From NCBI GenBank assembly GCA_017794925.1, contig CP051238.1, positions 4,389,021 to 4,453,020 of the forward strand: DNA of 64,000 nt, written 5' to 3'. Position 1 is the first letter of the stretch. Every line of letters starts with the position of its first letter. Source of the stretch: Aestuariibacter sp. (lineage in GTDB: Bacteria; Pseudomonadota; Gammaproteobacteria; Enterobacterales; Alteromonadaceae). This document shows, in pieces, positions 1-7,664 of this stretch. Made by a program: the position numbers and the translations under genes. The notes under the pieces were generated by a model. It did no database searches, was not told the DNA's origin, and saw only the letters and a program-made list of their open reading frames with translations.

Positions 1-74
1 AGCAGTCACTTACAGCAGCAAGAGCGCGCCGAATAACTGGAATATTGGCGCAGATCGAAATAGCTGACTAAATT

Positions 75-80
75 TATAAT
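75..80 (+). promoter_or_regulatory. Candidate -10 element of the PocR-GGDEF gene
   Basis: A perfect TATAAT lies 18 bases before the ATG at 99 and 27 before the GTG at 108. No convincing -35 hexamer sits 16-18 bases upstream. If it is used, transcription would begin near 87 and leave a very short leader. All three forward frames are open across the first ~33-70 bases, so a gene ending at the left edge is possible but cannot be identified. Confidence 0.4.
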
Positions 81-98
81 GACTCTTCTTTTTCAAGG

Positions 99-1214
99 AT
101 GTCTCGAGTGAAGTACGCCTTTCAGGATATGTTTGATATTCCTAAACTCACAGAACTCTGTGAGACCTTCACTCGTATCAATGGGACGGTAACGGCGTTA
201 CTGGATTTGCAAGGCAATGTGCATATTAAAACAGGCTGGCAACATATTTGTACTGACTTTCACAGGCGCAATAGCAAGTCCGCAGCACGTTGCCTTGAAA
301 GCGACACGATTATCGCCAGCAAGTTAGCCCAAGGCGAAACCTACAACGTTTACCAATGTAAAAATGGCCTGGTTGATATTGCGGTGCCAGTTTTCGTCGA
401 TGGTGAGCACGTCGCCAACTTTTTTACCGGCCAGTTCCTGTTTCAGCAACCCGACAAAGCGTATTTTAAAAAGCAAGCAAAAGAGTTAGGTATCGAGCTA
501 ATTCCCTACATGGATGCGCTCCGGCAGGTGCCGATATTTAGTGAGCCGGAAATTAAAAAGATAATCACTTTCCTGGTTGCATTGGCCCGGACTTTTGGCG
601 AATTAGGAAAATCCCGGCTGGATGTTTTGCGATTGCGCGACAAGGAACATGCGCAAAATGAAGAGCTGAAGAAAACAACACAAGAACTCTCACGGGCAAA
701 AGTAGAGCTGGAAAAATTGGCCCTGGAAGATGCACTTACCGGATTGTATAACCGCCGTTTTTTTGATGAAGCTCTGAGTAACGAATATGAAAGGGCCTGC
801 CGGTACAAACACGATCTGGTTCTTTGTTTACTGGATGTCGATAAGTTTAAAGACATCAATGACACCTATGGACATTCTATTGGTGATGCAGTGCTTGAAC
901 GCATCGCCCGGGTGATTTGTAAAAATCTGCGAAAGTCTGATGTTGTCGCACGCATTGGTGGTGATGAGTTTGCGATTATTTTCCCCGAGGCCAATGCCAC
1001 CCAAATAGAGACGCATCTGGGTCAGGTATGCCATGAAATTACAAGTATACCGTTGACCATGGAGGGTAAGCAGGTTTATTCGAGCTGTAGCTTCGGCCTG
1101 GCATCACTGAATAAGGATGATACCAGTGAGAAAACACTGATTGAACGCGCTGATCAAGCGCTATATCGGTCAAAAGCGAACGGTCGAGGCCAAGTGATAC
1201 GAGCAGACAATTAG
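99..1214 (+). CDS. PocR-domain diguanylate cyclase (GGDEF)
   Basis: This is probably a soluble c-di-GMP synthase with a ligand-binding sensor. Residues ~10-165 resemble the PocR sensory domain, with three spaced cysteines (C51, C65, C87). A short coiled coil at ~178-207 joins it to a GGDEF domain (~208-368). The active loop GGDEF is intact at 287-291, and an RxxD inhibitory site (R278, D281) lies exactly five residues before it. No membrane segment or signal peptide is visible, so the enzyme should be cytoplasmic. The ATG at 99 is used here, but the GTG at 108 has the better spaced ribosome site (AAGGA at 95-99). The ligand is unknown; PocR relatives bind small organic molecules or metals. 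It is convergent with the DUF2007-pilU-pilT run. Confidence 0.9.
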   Translation: MSRVKYAFQDMFDIPKLTELCETFTRINGTVTALLDLQGNVHIKTGWQHICTDFHRRNSKSAARCLESDTIIASKLAQGETYNVYQCKNGLVDIAVPVFVDGEHVANFFTGQFLFQQPDKAYFKKQAKELGIELIPYMDALRQVPIFSEPEIKKIITFLVALARTFGELGKSRLDVLRLRDKEHAQNEELKKTTQELSRAKVELEKLALEDALTGLYNRRFFDEALSNEYERACRYKHDLVLCLLDVDKFKDINDTYGHSIGDAVLERIARVICKNLRKSDVVARIGGDEFAIIFPEANATQIETHLGQVCHEITSIPLTMEGKQVYSSCSFGLASLNKDDTSEKTLIERADQALYRSKANGRGQVIRADN

Positions 1215-1378
1215 GCCTCTGGTTTCCCCACAACGATTATTATGACGCCTCTTATTTGCCAGGTGCATTGAAAAGCGATTTAAGAAGCTGGCCTGTCTTA
1301 AGCATTGGCACGCCAGAAACAGTGGTATCCGGCCGGTCCGGGCATAAAAACATTCTGAACAGGGGAGTACGTTTAAGC

Positions 1379-1690
1379 TTATGCGCTATTACGAGGCTGC
1401 TGGCACTGCCAACACAAATTAAAAGCGGGTTCCTGGGGTTCATTACAACTGCTGCAGACCCACTCGCCGTCTTCACTGCTAGCAGTGATTTCTTCCAACA
1501 CTTTTTTTGCTATCACAAGATCGTCCTTGTGCATTAACCAAAGCTCTGGCTGCGTATCCTGTATGGGTAAGTCACCCGCAGCACCACTGATAAACTGATT
1601 GCGAATTAAACACGCGATGCCCTGGGATTGCAGGGCATCGTAATATTGTTGAATGGTAAAAGCGCTTTCGCTTTGGCAGAGTCTGATCAT
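1379..1690 (-). CDS. DUF2007-type protein with C-terminal zinc ribbon
   Basis: A 103-residue protein whose N-terminal ~70 residues match the DUF2007 'putative signal transducing protein' pattern, a small alpha/beta domain around an LWLMHKDDL stretch. The last third carries two CxxC pairs (C79/C82 and C93/C96), which should bind one zinc. Its start overlaps the 3' end of pilU, so the two are almost certainly co-transcribed and translationally coupled. The molecular role is unknown. The 164 bases between it and the GGDEF gene hold no further gene that I can see. Confidence 0.75.
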   Translation of the reverse strand: MIRLCQSESAFTIQQYYDALQSQGIACLIRNQFISGAAGDLPIQDTQPELWLMHKDDLVIAKKVLEEITASSEDGEWVCSSCNEPQEPAFNLCWQCQQPRNSA

Positions 1691-2805
1691 TAGTCCATGT
1701 CTATCGACACACCAGACAACGAGCCCAGGCCATCGCCGTTACTGTTGTTGCTGTCCAGCTTAATCATCAGTCTCAAATCATTGGGGGAGTCGGCGTGGTG
1801 CAGCGCCTGGTCCATCGTCACGCGCCCTGCCTTATACAAATCAAACAAGGCCATATCAAAGGTTTGCATTCCTTGCTCCCGGCCTTTTTCCATCGCTTCT
1901 TTCAGGCTACCGATTTCATTGCGCTGAATCAGATCCCGGATCAACGGTGAGTTCAACAGGATCTCAATAGCGGCTACCCTGCCTTTACCGTCTACCGTCG
2001 GAACCAACTGCTGAGCGACAATAGCCCGAATATTCAGACTTAAATCAAAGCGCAATTTATCGTGAGCGTCCTTTGGTGCCAAATGCATAATACGCTCAAT
2101 AGCTTGGTTTGCATTGTTAGCGTGGAGTGTTGCCACACACAAGTGGCCGGTATCGGCGAACGACATGGCATATTCCATGGTTTCCATAGAACGGATCTCA
2201 CCAATGAGGATGACATCCGGAGCCTGACGCAATGAACTCTTCAGGGCGTCGTCAAAAGACTGCGTATCAATACCCACTTCTCGTTGTGTGACCACGCAAT
2301 TTTTATGTTCGTGAACAAACTCTATGGGATCCTCAATGGTCAGTATGTGACCATGAGAATGGGTATTGCGATGACCAATCAATGCGGCAAGTGAGGTCGA
2401 CTTACCTGTGCCGGTGCCACCTACGAACAATACCAGGCCACGCTTAGCCATAATGATGTCCTTCAACACCGGCGGCAGGCCCAGGTCATCAGCATTGGGA
2501 ATTTGGGTCACAATCCTACGGACAACCATACCCGCCTGGTCACGTTGCCAAAAGGCACTGCAACGGAAACGCCCTATCCCATCACGCGCAATCGCGAAGT
2601 TGCATTCCTTGGTATCGTGAAAGAACTTAATCTGATCTTCATTCATTGCAGCGTGCACCAAATCCAGTGCACCTTGTTCGCTAAGCGCTTGTTCAGTTAA
2701 CGGTGTCAGTTTACCGTTAATCTTTGCGCTGACGGCAAAGCCAGCGGTCACGAATAAATCTGACGCCCCCTGGTCTACCATCATCTGTAAATACTGGTCC
2801 AACAT
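1690..2805 (-). CDS. pilU: Type IV pilus retraction ATPase PilU
   Basis: PilU is the accessory retraction ATPase of type IV pili. It works with PilT at the inner-membrane base of the pilus. The 371-residue sequence has the Walker A loop GGTGTGKST near 129-137, an Asp box (TIEDPIEFVH), Walker B (DVILIGEIR) and the His box (GHLCVATLHANNA). The longer, Asn/Ser/Gly-rich C-terminal tail separates PilU from PilT. It lies 11 bases downstream of pilT on the same strand, the usual arrangement, and its stop codon overlaps the start of the DUF2007 gene. The family and the paralogue assignment are secure from the tandem order and tail. Confidence 0.95.
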   Translation of the reverse strand: MLDQYLQMMVDQGASDLFVTAGFAVSAKINGKLTPLTEQALSEQGALDLVHAAMNEDQIKFFHDTKECNFAIARDGIGRFRCSAFWQRDQAGMVVRRIVTQIPNADDLGLPPVLKDIIMAKRGLVLFVGGTGTGKSTSLAALIGHRNTHSHGHILTIEDPIEFVHEHKNCVVTQREVGIDTQSFDDALKSSLRQAPDVILIGEIRSMETMEYAMSFADTGHLCVATLHANNANQAIERIMHLAPKDAHDKLRFDLSLNIRAIVAQQLVPTVDGKGRVAAIEILLNSPLIRDLIQRNEIGSLKEAMEKGREQGMQTFDMALFDLYKAGRVTMDQALHHADSPNDLRLMIKLDSNNSNGDGLGSLSGVSIDMD

Positions 2806-2816
2806 GGTTTGGCTCC

Positions 2817-3857
2817 CTAAAAACCAGGTCGTTGTTTATCGATCATTTTTGCCATCGCATCCTGCTGAGTAATGACACCGGTTGCCACCAAACGCTGTAA
2901 GCATTGATCCATGGTTTGCATACCATGCGACTGCCCGGTTTGAATAACAGAGTACATTTGTGGCACTTTGTCTTCGCGAATCAGGTTACGTATAGCAGGA
3001 ATACCCACCATAATTTCGTGTGCTGCCACACGACCACCGCCGACCTTTTTCAGCAGCGTTTGAGAAATAACCGCCCTGAGTGATTCCGACAACATCGAGC
3101 GCACCATGGCTTTTTCTTCTGCGGGGAAAACATCAATAATACGGTCAATCGTTTTTGGCGCAGAGTTGGTGTGCAAGGTACCAAATACAAGGTGTCCGGT
3201 TTCTGCCGCAGAGATAGCCAGGCGAATGGTTTCAAGGTCACGTAATTCACCTACCAGTATCACGTCCGGGTCTTCACGTAACGCCGACCGCAACGCGTTG
3301 GAAAAACTGTGTGTATCGCGATGTACTTCACGCTGGTTAAGAACGCTAAGCTTGTTGTCGTGAACAAATTCGATAGGATCTTCAATGGTCAGTATATGTT
3401 CGCGCTTATGCGTATTAATGTGATCGATCATAGCAGCCAGGGTGGTACTTTTACCGGAACCGGTTGCCCCTGTTACCAGTACAATACCGGTGGGCTGATT
3501 TATGATTTCTTTAAAAATAGCAGGCGCCCCCAGATCATCCAGTGACAGGATTTTACTTGGGATGGTACGCAATACGGCTGCCGCACCGCGGTTTTGAACA
3601 AAGGCATTCACCCGGAATCGAGATAAATCTTTCACTTCAAACGAGAAATCTGTTTCCAGATTTTCTTCGTATTCCTTGCGTTGCTTATCGTTCATGATTT
3701 CGTAAATTAATGCATGAACCTGTTTGTGATCCAACGGATCGACATTCAATCGTCGCATTTCACCGTCTACACGAATAATCGGCGGCAATCCGGCCGACAA
3801 GTGCAGATCCGATGCGTTATTCTTTACACTGAAAGCTAAAAGTTCGGTAATATCCAC
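2817..3857 (-). CDS. pilT: Type IV pilus twitching motility ATPase PilT
   Basis: PilT is the hexameric ATPase that depolymerises pilin and drives twitching. From the chosen start the protein has 346 residues and opens with MDITELLAFS, the usual PilT N-terminus. It has Walker A GATGSGKST at 130-138, TIEDPIEFVH, Walker B DVILVGELR at 198-206, the His box GHLVFGTLHTNSA and the AIRNLIR motif near 288. An in-frame GTG at 3878 would add seven residues, but the GTG at 3857 matches the family N-terminus and has GGGAGA about ten bases upstream. The start region faces yggS, so the two promoters share a very short interval. Confidence 0.95.
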   Translation of the reverse strand: MDITELLAFSVKNNASDLHLSAGLPPIIRVDGEMRRLNVDPLDHKQVHALIYEIMNDKQRKEYEENLETDFSFEVKDLSRFRVNAFVQNRGAAAVLRTIPSKILSLDDLGAPAIFKEIINQPTGIVLVTGATGSGKSTTLAAMIDHINTHKREHILTIEDPIEFVHDNKLSVLNQREVHRDTHSFSNALRSALREDPDVILVGELRDLETIRLAISAAETGHLVFGTLHTNSAPKTIDRIIDVFPAEEKAMVRSMLSESLRAVISQTLLKKVGGGRVAAHEIMVGIPAIRNLIREDKVPQMYSVIQTGQSHGMQTMDQCLQRLVATGVITQQDAMAKMIDKQRPGF

Positions 3858-3881
3858 AACCTGGTTTCTCCCAACCACAAG

Positions 3882-4580
3882 ATGAGTTCGTTAATGCAAA
3901 CAATAGCAGATCGCCTGACAAACGCACGTCAAGAAATTGAACACGCCATTGCTAATGCACACCGTCCTGCTCATTGTGTCCGATTACTGGCAGTAAGCAA
4001 GACCAAACCGGTATCGGATATCACTGCAGCGTATGAAGCCGGACAACGACAGTTCGGCGAAAACTATATTCAGGAAGGTGTCAGCAAAATTGAGCAATTA
4101 AAAACGCTGACAGACATTGAATGGCACATGATTGGCCCCATACAATCTAATAAGACAAAATTAGTGGCTGAGCACTTTGACTGGGTGCAATCGGTTGACA
4201 GGCTGAAAATCGCCCGCCGGTTAAACGAACAACGACCGGCACATATGCCGCCGCTGAATGTATGTATCCAGTTAAATGTGGAGCAAGAAGCTACCAAATC
4301 CGGTATTGTCCCGGATGAATTAGCCGACATTGTCGATGCCATTACCGCTATGCCTAATTTAAGGCTACGAGGTTTAATGGCAATTCCTGCTGCAAACGTA
4401 GGTGAGACACAGCAGCGGGAAACATTGAGCCGACTACAGACACTGTACGAACAGCTACAGGCCAAGGTAGACGGTATTGATACGCTGTCGGTAGGGATGA
4501 GTAATGATATGACGCTGGCGATTGCCCATGGCTCGACGATGGTGCGAATAGGCACCGCTATTTTTGGTGCGCGCGGCTAA
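3882..4580 (+). CDS. yggS: YggS family pyridoxal phosphate homeostasis protein
   Basis: This belongs to the YggS/PROSC family (232 residues), a single-domain alanine-racemase-like fold III barrel that holds pyridoxal phosphate and affects amino-acid and vitamin B6 balance without a known catalytic reaction. The cofactor lysine is K40 in AVSKTKP. FGENYIQEG, WHMIGPIQSNK and the C-terminal MSNDMTLAIAHGSTMVRIG are family landmarks. The start lacks a strong ribosome site, and M5 (position 3894) is an alternative. It is divergent from pilT and leads a run yggS-proC-yggT-DUF4426 that is conserved next to pilT in many gammaproteobacteria. Confidence 0.93.
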   Translation: MSSLMQTIADRLTNARQEIEHAIANAHRPAHCVRLLAVSKTKPVSDITAAYEAGQRQFGENYIQEGVSKIEQLKTLTDIEWHMIGPIQSNKTKLVAEHFDWVQSVDRLKIARRLNEQRPAHMPPLNVCIQLNVEQEATKSGIVPDELADIVDAITAMPNLRLRGLMAIPAANVGETQQRETLSRLQTLYEQLQAKVDGIDTLSVGMSNDMTLAIAHGSTMVRIGTAIFGARG

Positions 4581-4626
4581 TCAATATTGTCCCGGACTTT
4601 AACTTCAACAGATTATCAGGAGAAGC

Positions 4627-5448
4627 ATGCAACATCGTAAAATCGCATTCATTGGTGCAGGCAACATGACCCGCAGTATCATCTCGGGCATGGTCGCCTC
4701 AGGCTATCCGGCAGATCACATCATGGCCAGCAACCGTTCGCGGCCAAAGCTGGACGCATTAGCAGAAGACTTCGGCATTCAGGTGACACAATCAAACGCT
4801 GAGGCGTGTGAATTCGCCGATGCGATTGTGTTGTCGGTAAAGCCCCAAATGATGGAAGACGTTTGCACTGCCCTGCAACAAGACACCGACTTAACCGGTA
4901 AATTGTATATTTCTATTGCGGCCGGCCTGCCTGTTGAACGCTTACAACAGATGCTGGGTGCAGAATATCCGGTCGTACGTGTTATGCCCAATACTCCGAG
5001 TCTGTTGGGACAGGGCATGTCAGGCCTGTATGCTGATTCATCGGTAAATGAAGACGACAGACACTACGTCGATAGTGTGATGTCTGCTGTTGGCAAAACG
5101 CTTTGGGTAACCGAAGAAGACGGTATTAATGGTGTTATTGCCGCTGCGGGCAGTAGTCCGGCTTATTTCTTCTTGTTCCTGCAAGCCATGCAGGAAGAAA
5201 GTATGCGCATGGGCTTTAGCGAAGATGACGCCCGATTACTGGTTCAACAAGCCATGTTGGGTGCGGCTCAGATGGTTTGCGAGAACCCGGATCTGATATT
5301 GAGCGAACTGCGTGCTCAGGTAACATCCAAAGGTGGCACTACGGCAGCGGCTATCCAGTCATTCATCGATGACGATATTTCCGGTATTGTATCCAAAGCC
5401 ATGCAATCGGCCGTGGCCCGTGCCGACGAAATGGCCAAATCACTTTAA
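4627..5448 (+). CDS. proC: Pyrroline-5-carboxylate reductase
   Basis: ProC reduces 1-pyrroline-5-carboxylate to L-proline with NAD(P)H, the last step of proline synthesis in the cytoplasm. The 273-residue protein starts with the Rossmann loop IGAGNMTRSIISG. It has SVKPQMM, the VVRVMPNTPSLLGQGMSG active-site segment, and the C-terminal signature with VTSKGGTTAAAI that closes the dimer active site. AGGAG lies six bases before the ATG. It is 46 bases behind yggS and 16 bases before yggT, an operon arrangement common in this group. Confidence 0.96.
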   Translation: MQHRKIAFIGAGNMTRSIISGMVASGYPADHIMASNRSRPKLDALAEDFGIQVTQSNAEACEFADAIVLSVKPQMMEDVCTALQQDTDLTGKLYISIAAGLPVERLQQMLGAEYPVVRVMPNTPSLLGQGMSGLYADSSVNEDDRHYVDSVMSAVGKTLWVTEEDGINGVIAAAGSSPAYFFLFLQAMQEESMRMGFSEDDARLLVQQAMLGAAQMVCENPDLILSELRAQVTSKGGTTAAAIQSFIDDDISGIVSKAMQSAVARADEMAKSL

Positions 5449-5464
5449 TTGACAGGAACGCAAC

Positions 5465-6004
5465 ATGAACGCGACGGTGTTTTTAATTGACACTATTTTT
5501 GATTTATACCTGATGGTGGTGTTACTTCGGTTTTGGCTGCAACTTGCCAAAGCTGATTTTTACAATCCAATGAGTCAGTTTGTGGTAAAAGCTACCCACC
5601 CCATCATCGGCCCGATGCGCAGGGTAATACCGTCGATTGGCGCTATTGATGTTGCTACGTTAATTCTTGCGTTGCTGGTTGCGATCGGTAAATACCTGGC
5701 ACTGAGTTTATTGTTAGGTGGCAATATCAATCCCATTGGCATGATCATAATCGGTGCGCTGTCAGTACTAAAAGAATTCCTGACATTGGTATTCTGGGTG
5801 CTTATTCTGCGGGCAATTCTGAGCTGGGTGTCTCAGGGTAGTAGTCCGGTCGAGTATGTTTTACAACAGTTAACCGAACCATTCCTGGCCCCCATCAGAC
5901 GTATCCTGCCTCCAATGGGTGGCTTGGATTTATCAGTGTTAGTGGCAATTATTGGCCTGAAGTTCATTGAACTGCTACTGGCCGATTTCTTACCCTATTA
6001 CTAA
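5465..6004 (+). CDS. yggT: YggT family integral membrane protein
   Basis: A 179-residue inner-membrane protein built of two copies of the YggT domain. Each repeat has a hydrophobic helix followed by an RFWLQ- or RAILSW-type motif and a 'P(I/L)xPxRRxxP' segment (PIIGPMRRVIPSIG and FLAPIRRILPPMGG). About four to five transmembrane helices are visible. The family has been linked to osmotic tolerance and, through its plant relatives, to membrane-complex assembly; the precise job in bacteria is unsettled. Tight spacing to proC and to the following DUF4426 gene implies one transcript. Confidence 0.9.
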   Translation: MNATVFLIDTIFDLYLMVVLLRFWLQLAKADFYNPMSQFVVKATHPIIGPMRRVIPSIGAIDVATLILALLVAIGKYLALSLLLGGNINPIGMIIIGALSVLKEFLTLVFWVLILRAILSWVSQGSSPVEYVLQQLTEPFLAPIRRILPPMGGLDLSVLVAIIGLKFIELLLADFLPYY

Positions 6005-6015
6005 AGAGGTCATTC

Positions 6016-6456
6016 ATGCTGAATCGAATGCGTCGTCAAATCGGGTTATGGCTTGGCTTAACGGCTGCCTTTATCTCATTTGGTACGCTCGCTGAACAAA
6101 AAATGCAGTTAGGCGAATGGGATGTGCATTACATTGTGGTGAATTCCACATTCTTTAGTCCGGAAATCGCACGGGAATATGGCATTGTGCGCAGCAAATA
6201 CAATGCATTGGTGAATATTTCGGTACTCGAGTCTGACACCCAAAAAGCGCAGATTGTAGGTATGGAAGGCAGTGCGACAAACTTGCTTGGCACTGAAAAG
6301 GCCCTGACATTTAAACGTGTACAGGAAGGTGAAGCCATTTATTATCTGGCGGTATTGCCTTTTCGCGATCAGGAAATGTACCGGTTTGCTATTCGCATTC
6401 AACGCGGAAACGACAGTCAGACACTGAAGTTTCAGCAGAAAATGTACGTCGATTAA
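6016..6456 (+). CDS. DUF4426 secreted protein
   Basis: A 146-residue exported protein. An N-terminal signal peptide (positive MLNRMRRQ, hydrophobic core, cleavage likely after residue 26 near GTLAEQK) precedes a ~120-residue domain of the DUF4426 type, with the family-like 'MQLGEWDVHYIVVNSTFFSPEIA' opening, written here only in part. It lies 12 bases after yggT, the place where this family is normally found. Its function is unknown. Its last four bases overlap the 3' end of the acetyltransferase on the other strand, so the two genes converge without a terminator between them. Confidence 0.82.
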   Translation: MLNRMRRQIGLWLGLTAAFISFGTLAEQKMQLGEWDVHYIVVNSTFFSPEIAREYGIVRSKYNALVNISVLESDTQKAQIVGMEGSATNLLGTEKALTFKRVQEGEAIYYLAVLPFRDQEMYRFAIRIQRGNDSQTLKFQQKMYVD

Positions 6457-6944
6457 ACCAACGAATCCAGGCTCAAACATGGGTGTCGATACTGAACGAA
6501 GTCGCACCCATGTATCTTTACACGCTGCTGTTCAGTAAAGCCTACCCGATGAAGTAAGCGGCTTTTCGGTCTGCTAACCGGTAACACAACAACCATACTG
6601 CCTTCGCCAAACTCTCTCAGTGCGTGTTCAAGCACGCGTCTAATCAACGATACACCAGCCCCCATCGCTTGTCTGTGTACAACTAATACAAACTCACGTT
6701 CATTTTCTAATGCCTGGCATCCACCCCAGCCAATAAAATCACCATCACACTCGATTCGCCAGGTACCATATCCGTGTGTTTGCCAGTGCGATAAAGACTG
6801 CACTATCCATTGCTGTACAAAATCAGCAGAAAACGTCCCGGCTGAACTGGCAAGAGGCAGGTGCCGCCGTATAGACGTGTCGTTAAGTAAACGATACACG
6901 TCATCCGTATCCTGACTGGAAAATCTGCGATAAGTAAGGTTCAT
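6453..6944 (-). CDS. GNAT family N-acetyltransferase
   Basis: A 163-residue protein of the GNAT fold, closest in style to RimJ/RimL-like enzymes that acetylate protein N-termini or small amines. The N-terminal segment RRFSSQDTDDVYRLLND and the central WRIECDGDFIGWGGC are typical. The acetyl-CoA loop region (around HRQAMGAGVSLIRRVLEHAL) lacks a clean Q/RxxGxG/A. The C-terminal SRLLHRVGF matches the usual 'S...l.kGF' end. The substrate cannot be predicted. A GGAG site lies five bases before the ATG. It converges with the DUF4426 gene. Confidence 0.8.
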   Translation of the reverse strand: MNLTYRRFSSQDTDDVYRLLNDTSIRRHLPLASSAGTFSADFVQQWIVQSLSHWQTHGYGTWRIECDGDFIGWGGCQALENEREFVLVVHRQAMGAGVSLIRRVLEHALREFGEGSMVVVLPVSRPKSRLLHRVGFTEQQRVKIHGCDFVQYRHPCLSLDSLV

Positions 6945-7072
6945 TGGCGCTCCATCGGTTATCCCTCAATAGACCGGAGTAGTAGTGCAATCATTCCCAA
7001 GTAGCATACTTTTTGAGATGGGTAACGCCTACAGTATTAACAAAATATTAACGCGTTAGCATGGAGCACTTT

Positions 7073-7546
7073 ATGAAAAAGGTATTGATTGCTGTTTGTA
7101 CACTTATTACCTCCGGCGCAACATTCGGTTCGGAGGACTCCGGCAACGAGCTCAGTTACGAGCATTTTGTTCACAGCGATAAGCCAATCAAGTGTTTGTA
7201 TGGCTACGCTGCAGAGAAAGTCGGTGATCACGATGCCGCCATTGCCATATTTGAAGACTGCATCGCACGATGGGAAAGTGTGTATTCGATGATTTGGCTC
7301 GCACAAATTTACGATAGTGGTATTGGCGTTCCTCAGGATTTAAAAAAGGCAGCGGCGTTAATCAAACGCGGCGCACATACCAATGATGAGGCAGGCTATT
7401 CCTCTCTCGCAAAGTACCATTACGGCATCATTTTACTTGAAGGCCGTGGTGTTCCGGTCGACAAGCAAGCCGGTGTTGAATGGCTGCATCGCGCCGCAGA
7501 TGAAGGTGTCGACGAAGCAAAAGACTACTTGCAGTCCTTACCTTAA
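7073..7546 (+). CDS. Exported Sel1-repeat protein
   Basis: A small periplasmic or secreted protein of about 157 residues. It opens with the signal peptide MKKVLIAVCTLITSGATFG. Helical repeats of the Sel1/TPR type follow (YDSGIGVPQDLKKAAALIKRGA and YGIILLEGRGVPVDKQAG, each in the familiar 'G.GV..D...A..W...A' pattern). Such repeats usually hold partner proteins together. The start at 7073 is preferred over the ATG at 7061 because GGAG at 7063-7066 sits six bases upstream and the signal peptide then has its normal form. A few genes of this class accompany surface or signalling complexes; nothing nearby fixes its partner. Confidence 0.83.
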   Translation: MKKVLIAVCTLITSGATFGSEDSGNELSYEHFVHSDKPIKCLYGYAAEKVGDHDAAIAIFEDCIARWESVYSMIWLAQIYDSGIGVPQDLKKAAALIKRGAHTNDEAGYSSLAKYHYGIILLEGRGVPVDKQAGVEWLHRAADEGVDEAKDYLQSLP

Positions 7547-7664
7547 CGCTCGAACGCTATAAACCGCATTATTTTCGCTATAAAGCGGGTTTGTCGTACG
7601 CGCTAATTTTTCTATACTGCCTGACGTAAGAATACAGATAATAACAACGAGGGTGGGATCCACT

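Noticed and set aside
1..70. A possible 3' end of a gene at the left edge
   Set aside because: All three forward frames remain open for about 11 to 23 codons, so none can be preferred.
1256..1537. Plus-strand 93-residue frame near the DUF2007 gene
   Set aside because: It overlaps the DUF2007 gene with its clear zinc-ribbon cysteines and shows no motif of its own.
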